Shown here: positions 60,640 through 64,000 of the stretch, in pieces
How the letters are laid out: the number at the start of each line of letters is the position of its first letter
How positions within the stretch are numbered: the stretch's first letter is position 1
Source of the DNA: an uncultured Ruminococcus sp.
Lineage (GTDB): Bacteria; Bacillota; Clostridia; Oscillospirales; Acutalibacteraceae
Length of the DNA: 64,000 bases
Direction of reading: 5' to 3'
Assembly: GCA_902763365.1 (NCBI GenBank)
Contig: CACWRT010000017.1
Location: 1-64,000 of the forward strand
The notes under the pieces: model-generated
The model's database searches: none
What the model was told of the DNA's origin: nothing
What the model saw: the letters and a program-made list of their open reading frames with translations, nothing else
Made by a program: the position numbers and the translations under genes

Positions 60640-61707
60640 TTATTTTACATCAGGCTTTGTATGGTTGTCTTCATAGCATTTTTTCAGCCATTTTCCGCCA
60701 TTTTCAGAAAAGAATTTATTCTCTCCGAGCTTCAGATCCGAGGGCTGGCTCAGATACAGAAACAAGGTATACTCATAATAGGCATAATCTTCATCCTTGG
60801 CATTATATAAGAAGCAGCTTTCCTTATCAAGACCGTTGTAATAATTCTGTACCTCATATTTAGGCTCAATTTCAACTCCAAGCACATCCCGAGCCTTGAT
60901 ATCCGTCAGCATACCCGATATATTAGCAATGGAAAACTCGTCAAAGCTGTCATTATTTTCATTGCTCTCAAAAAGATCCCTCAGATAGTTCGGACCCAGT
61001 ACATCCCATATTGTCTTATATTCTATCTTATCAAGATCATCTGTTATAAGCATATAGTAGAATAAGTTCTCAAGTTCGCTTGTTACAGTCCATTTTCCGC
61101 TGTAGATATCATTATGATTATACTTTCCTACATTATTATTGAAAGCCTTTGCTGCCATTGAGCATATATCATATTTTTCGTCTTTTATTCCGTAGGCATT
61201 ATACTGCATCCAGACCGCGTCTGTTGTTGCCATCTGCATAGTGATCTTCTGATCTTCGTCAAGACCTTCATAGTCATCGCCTGCATATTCATCAAAGAGA
61301 TCTGCATCTTTATTGTATCTGACATAAAGCTCCTTTTGCAGTCTGTCCTTTTCTCCCAGAGAAAGTACATGATCGGCGCATATCAGCTTTGAAAGGTCAC
61401 TGGTACCCAGTATCTCGATATTAAGCTTGCCTATAAAGTCTGCTGCCTCATTTCTGATCTTATCCTTATATCCGTCAGCAAGGGCAATATTGTTTTTTTC
61501 AAAAAGATAAATACAGCCGGCACTTCCGTATATCTGATTTACCCTGATAATATCCCTGTCGGATATCCTCTCACCCGAGAATCCTTCTCTTGACACTGTT
61601 TCAGAAGCAGTGCTGCTTTGTGTACTATCTTCTTCTCCGCACCCCGGCATTACCGACAGCAATAATACTGCTGCCGTAAGCAGGGCTGCAAGCTTCAACG
61701 GTTTCAT
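60640..61707 (-). CDS. Lipoprotein of unknown function, 355 aa
   Basis: A type II signal peptide (MKPLKLAALLTAAVLLLSV) ends in the lipobox MPGC, with Cys23 as the lipidation site. A Ser/Thr-rich linker (EDSTQSSTASETVS) precedes a largely alpha-helical, acidic domain of about 310 residues that I do not recognise; it repeats Tyr- and Asp-rich stretches such as ELYVRYNKDADLFDEYAGDD. The ATG at 61707 follows GGAGGTG; the TTG one codon earlier is less likely. The start is 5 bp after the stop of the helical-repeat gene, so the two are co-transcribed and perhaps work together at the membrane. Confidence 0.78.
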   Translation of the reverse strand: MKPLKLAALLTAAVLLLSVMPGCGEEDSTQSSTASETVSREGFSGERISDRDIIRVNQIYGSAGCIYLFEKNNIALADGYKDKIRNEAADFIGKLNIEILGTSDLSKLICADHVLSLGEKDRLQKELYVRYNKDADLFDEYAGDDYEGLDEDQKITMQMATTDAVWMQYNAYGIKDEKYDICSMAAKAFNNNVGKYNHNDIYSGKWTVTSELENLFYYMLITDDLDKIEYKTIWDVLGPNYLRDLFESNENNDSFDEFSIANISGMLTDIKARDVLGVEIEPKYEVQNYYNGLDKESCFLYNAKDEDYAYYEYTLFLYLSQPSDLKLGENKFFSENGGKWLKKCYEDNHTKPDVK

Positions 61708-61711
61708 CAAA

Positions 61712-62584
61712 TCACCTCCGCTGCTGACCTCTTTGCATAAGAATATTTACATCTCCGCTCACAAGCCACTGTTTTGCCCTTTCGACAAAGGGATAGGTGT
61801 ATCCCGACTGTGCGGCTGCCGTAAGATACTCCCGTGCCTTTTCGGTATCGCCTGTTATTGCGCATACCATACCCATCTCATATTTAAGATTTACTACAAA
61901 ATAATCGTGCATTACCTTTATGTCCTTTTCTCCTCCATAAAGCTTCTGACAATTATTGTAATAATTTATTGCGATCTGTCTGTCACCTGCCGCGAGCATT
62001 TCGGGAGTACGGCTGTAAATCTGTGCTTCAAGCATAGTTTGCTCTAATGCCGACTGCAGCCGTTCTACAGTACGGGCATTTATTCCAAGCGTTTTTCCCG
62101 CTGCCATCTGACTCAGACACATTTTCTGATCGTTTATATAAAAATCTATACGCGAAAAATCCCTTTTTAGTATATCCAGATCAGATCTGTAGGATGAATA
62201 CATAAAGCGGCTCATAATATCGCTCGGCATTATGTTCTTAGCATATTCGTCTATTCTTCTTTCGGCTTCTTCTGTTCGTTCATGAGTAAGAAGGGCAATG
62301 ATAGTATTGCCGTCGATCGTCATTTTAAGCTTGCCTGCATTCTTTGAAAGTTCGTCCTGTTTTGCAACAAAACCCTCAAGATCAGTATTGAACATATCAC
62401 ATATCTTTGCATACTTTTTGACCGATATAAAATTCATCAGAAGAACAAGTCCTATCATTGCTAAAAATACAGATATATCAAGCCAAAGCGGTATCACATC
62501 CAGTATTTCAAGCACACAGCTTATTATCATTACCGCATATCCTGCAATAACCACTGCGTGCATCCATTTAAAAATTCTTGTCAT
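61712..62584 (-). CDS. Two-TM protein with helical-repeat (TPR-like) domain
   Basis: The protein is 290 residues. Two membrane helices (about 10-28 and 33-52) precede a long alpha-helical cytoplasmic domain. The last 60 residues have TPR-like spacing (VVNLKYEMGMVCAITGDTEK, AREYLTAAAQSGYTYPFVE), and earlier helices (LTHERTEEAERRIDEYAK) look alike. Such proteins usually scaffold complexes at the membrane; the partner may be the downstream lipoprotein. GGTGGAG lies 4 nt before the ATG. No catalytic motif is seen. Confidence 0.72.
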   Translation of the reverse strand: MTRIFKWMHAVVIAGYAVMIISCVLEILDVIPLWLDISVFLAMIGLVLLMNFISVKKYAKICDMFNTDLEGFVAKQDELSKNAGKLKMTIDGNTIIALLTHERTEEAERRIDEYAKNIMPSDIMSRFMYSSYRSDLDILKRDFSRIDFYINDQKMCLSQMAAGKTLGINARTVERLQSALEQTMLEAQIYSRTPEMLAAGDRQIAINYYNNCQKLYGGEKDIKVMHDYFVVNLKYEMGMVCAITGDTEKAREYLTAAAQSGYTYPFVERAKQWLVSGDVNILMQRGQQRR

Positions 62585-62674
62585 TTTTCTCCACCTGTAT
62601 AATTTCCCCTATATCCGTGATTTTTCTATCCTTTTGCATATGGAATAGTCTGCCTGACACATGGAGATCAATTT

Positions 62675-62760
62675 TGTCATTCCGAGAAGCAAAGCGGCGA
62701 AGAATCTTTCTGATATAGTTGATTTTGTGACAAAGAGCCTTCGCTATTGCTCAGGATGAC
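62675..62760. repeat. MITE/REP-like inverted-repeat element
   Basis: The ends TGTCATTCCGAG (62675-62686) and GCTCAGGATGAC (62749-62760) are imperfect inverted repeats, with CGAAG/CTTCG inside. This GTCATTCCGAG...CTCAGGATGAC pattern is a frequent dispersed element in Firmicutes genomes. It is in the 250-bp gap with no gene. Confidence 0.6.
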
Positions 62761-62835
62761 AGCCTTTTCAAATTTCCTCAACAGAAAGTTGAATTCCGTA
62801 GTTTCGACAGAACGGACATTGCTCAGAAGAAAATA

Positions 62836-63153
62836 TCATATTTTTCCCGTAGATTTAAGGTATGTATACGCCAGCACAATCACAATAATTACAATTGCCG
62901 CAAGTGCCGTGCTGCATCCTCCGCTGCGCTGCGGCGGCGGGGGCGGCGGGCCATCCCATCTTCCGCCTCTGTGCGGAGGCGGCTCATGCCAGCTGTTCCT
63001 TCCGCCTCTCGGCGGGGGTGCAGGATGCCAACCTTCTCCGTTTCTCGGCGGAGGAGGTAAGCTATGTCTTCCGCCGCCCGGACGAGAACCGTTATTTCTG
63101 TTTCCTCCGGGTGCAGGACCCCTGCCCTGACCCTGACCACCAAAATGAGCCAT
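62836..63153 (-). CDS. Gly/Pro/Arg-rich tail-anchored membrane protein
   Basis: The protein is 105 residues. Residues 1-78 are low complexity: Gly/Gln/Arg-rich, then runs of proline with aromatic residues (GGRHSLPPPPRNGEGWHP, GRWDGPPPPPPQR). A single hydrophobic helix at about 84-100 (ALAAIVIIVIVLAYTYL) is close to the C-terminus. GGGAGGA precedes the ATG, which follows the ribF stop directly with no gap, so it is translated from the ribF transcript. Such heads often bind nucleic acid or SH3-like partners, but nothing specific can be claimed. Confidence 0.7.
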   Translation of the reverse strand: MAHFGGQGQGRGPAPGGNRNNGSRPGGGRHSLPPPPRNGEGWHPAPPPRGGRNSWHEPPPHRGGRWDGPPPPPPQRSGGCSTALAAIVIIVIVLAYTYLKSTGKI

Positions 63154-64000
63154 TTACAATTCCTCCCTGAATATTTTTATTGCTGTTTCCGCATTTTTCA
63201 AGATCTCTGCTTTTAGTTCATCAGTGCTTTCAAATCTTTTTTCTTCTCTGATAAAATCTATCAGTCGGATATCAAGCCCTTCATCATATAGTTCTCTGCC
63301 GCTGTATTCGGGCATCCATGTTTCTATCATCACTCTGTCCGAACCCACAGTCGGCTTAATCCCAATATTCGTCACTCCGCAGTACTCTTTTCCGTCAACT
63401 GTAACAGATGAAACATAGGCCCCGAATCTCGGTTTCACAAGCCCCTCAGGAAACACCTGATTAAGTGTAGGCGTTCCCCACTGTCTGCCAAGTCTTCTGC
63501 CATGTACTACACAAAGCTTAAAACCATATTTTCGTCCCAGCATCTGATTTGCAGTCCGTATATCGCCGTGTACTATACAATCTCTTATACGTGTCGAGCT
63601 TACGGGTTTATCCGCAAATGTTATCCTGGGTCTTGCAAGTACGCTTATACCGAACTTGCTGCACATTTCCTCAAGCATTTCTCCGCTGCCCTTTGCTCCT
63701 GCTCCGAAGTGATAATTGAATCCGCAGGAAATATGCTTTGCCCTGAAGCATTCATAAAGAATATCACTGACGAAATCATCTGCGGTTATATCTTTGATAT
63801 CATTAAAATCAATGAGATATACCTGCCGGATACCCATTTTTTCAAGAATTGAAATTTTTTCCTCTATAGTAATAATATTTTTGCTTTCTTCTCCACGCAA
63901 AACAGTACGGGGACTCTGCAAAAGTGTAAAAACAGTGGGAACAAGTGAATTTTCGCGGCTGTTTGCTACAGCCTCTTGTATTACTGCCTGATGTCCTCGG
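63154..64000 (-). CDS. ribF: Bifunctional riboflavin kinase / FAD synthetase, 3' part
   Basis: This enzyme phosphorylates riboflavin to FMN and adenylates FMN to FAD. The gene runs off the right edge; the visible part begins at RGHQAVIQEAV, the HxGH-type nucleotidyltransferase motif, so only about 25-30 N-terminal residues are missing. GFNYHFGAGAKG belongs to the adenylyltransferase domain. The riboflavin kinase domain follows with GRQWGTPTLNQVFPEG (the PTxN motif), YCGVTNIGIKPTV and the C-terminal RLIDFIREEKRFES. The stop at 63154-63156 touches the start of the next gene. Length and motifs are normal for RibF. Confidence 0.93.
   Translation of the reverse strand, partial: RGHQAVIQEAVANSRENSLVPTVFTLLQSPRTVLRGEESKNIITIEEKISILEKMGIRQVYLIDFNDIKDITADDFVSDILYECFRAKHISCGFNYHFGAGAKGSGEMLEEMCSKFGISVLARPRITFADKPVSSTRIRDCIVHGDIRTANQMLGRKYGFKLCVVHGRRLGRQWGTPTLNQVFPEGLVKPRFGAYVSSVTVDGKEYCGVTNIGIKPTVGSDRVMIETWMPEYSGRELYDEGLDIRLIDFIREEKRFESTDELKAEILKNAETAIKIFREEL

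Noticed and set aside
1..64000. tRNA, rRNA, integrase or transposase genes
   Set aside because: None was recognised on either strand, so there is no direct sign of an integrated phage or conjugative element despite the toxin-antitoxin array.

Overview
The window looks like a chromosomal segment of a Gram-positive gut-type Clostridia bacterium, most like Ruminococcus or its relatives in the Oscillospiraceae. The basis is AT-rich sequence with strong AGGAGG-type ribosome binding sites and TTG/GTG starts, SipW/TasA-type surface proteins, giant Cna_B adhesins with starch-binding-like modules, and Big_2 secreted proteins. The assignment is an inference; no rRNA or other species marker is present.

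Left part (1-15.6 kb). The window opens in the 3' end of a holin-like type I toxin with its antisense RNA. A minus-strand cluster of small envelope proteins follows: a lipoprotein, a membrane-anchored lipocalin-like protein, a PH/SHOCT protein, a frameshifted two-TM protein and a zinc-ribbon protein. After a repeat-rich spacer come a secreted Big_2 protein and a plus-strand operon of threonine dehydratase, a transglutaminase-like protein, RidA and a polytopic membrane protein. RidA removes the reactive enamine/imine that threonine dehydratase releases. A minus-strand block (DHHW protein, Nudix hydrolase, galE, pnuC) and a winged-helix regulator complete this part.

Surface/matrix locus (15.6-60.3 kb). 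Two giant secreted proteins of 4830 and 6174 residues, both on the minus strand, bracket a cluster of four TasA/camelysin-like proteins and two SipW-type signal peptidases. The giants share a C-terminal module and have no LPXTG signal. A fifth TasA paralog, on the plus strand at 30.4-32.6 kb, is broken. The simplest reading is an extracellular fibre or adhesion system: the SipW enzymes process the TasA-like subunits, and the giants supply long isopeptide-stabilised stalks with glycan-binding-like heads.

Toxin-antitoxin array (32.6-36.0 kb), the most unusual part. Between the broken TasA gene and an inverted intact paralog lie eight tiny hydrophobic ORFs of 28-35 codons, in the order A1-B1-A2-B2-A3-B3-A4-A5. 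Each faces a convergent promoter for a short RNA. Type A is organised like the Fst/par system: the toxin start region is repeated downstream inside the antitoxin RNA gene. In all five copies the two repeats co-vary, even at a synonymous site, which implies copy-specific pairing. Type B encodes Hol_Tox-like peptides, and its two transcript ends form long inverted repeats. B2 carries a duplicated promoter segment and B3 has lost its -10 region.

Right end (60.6-64 kb). Minus-strand genes encode a lipoprotein, a two-TM helical-repeat protein, a Gly/Pro-rich tail-anchored protein and the 3' part of ribF, which runs off the window.
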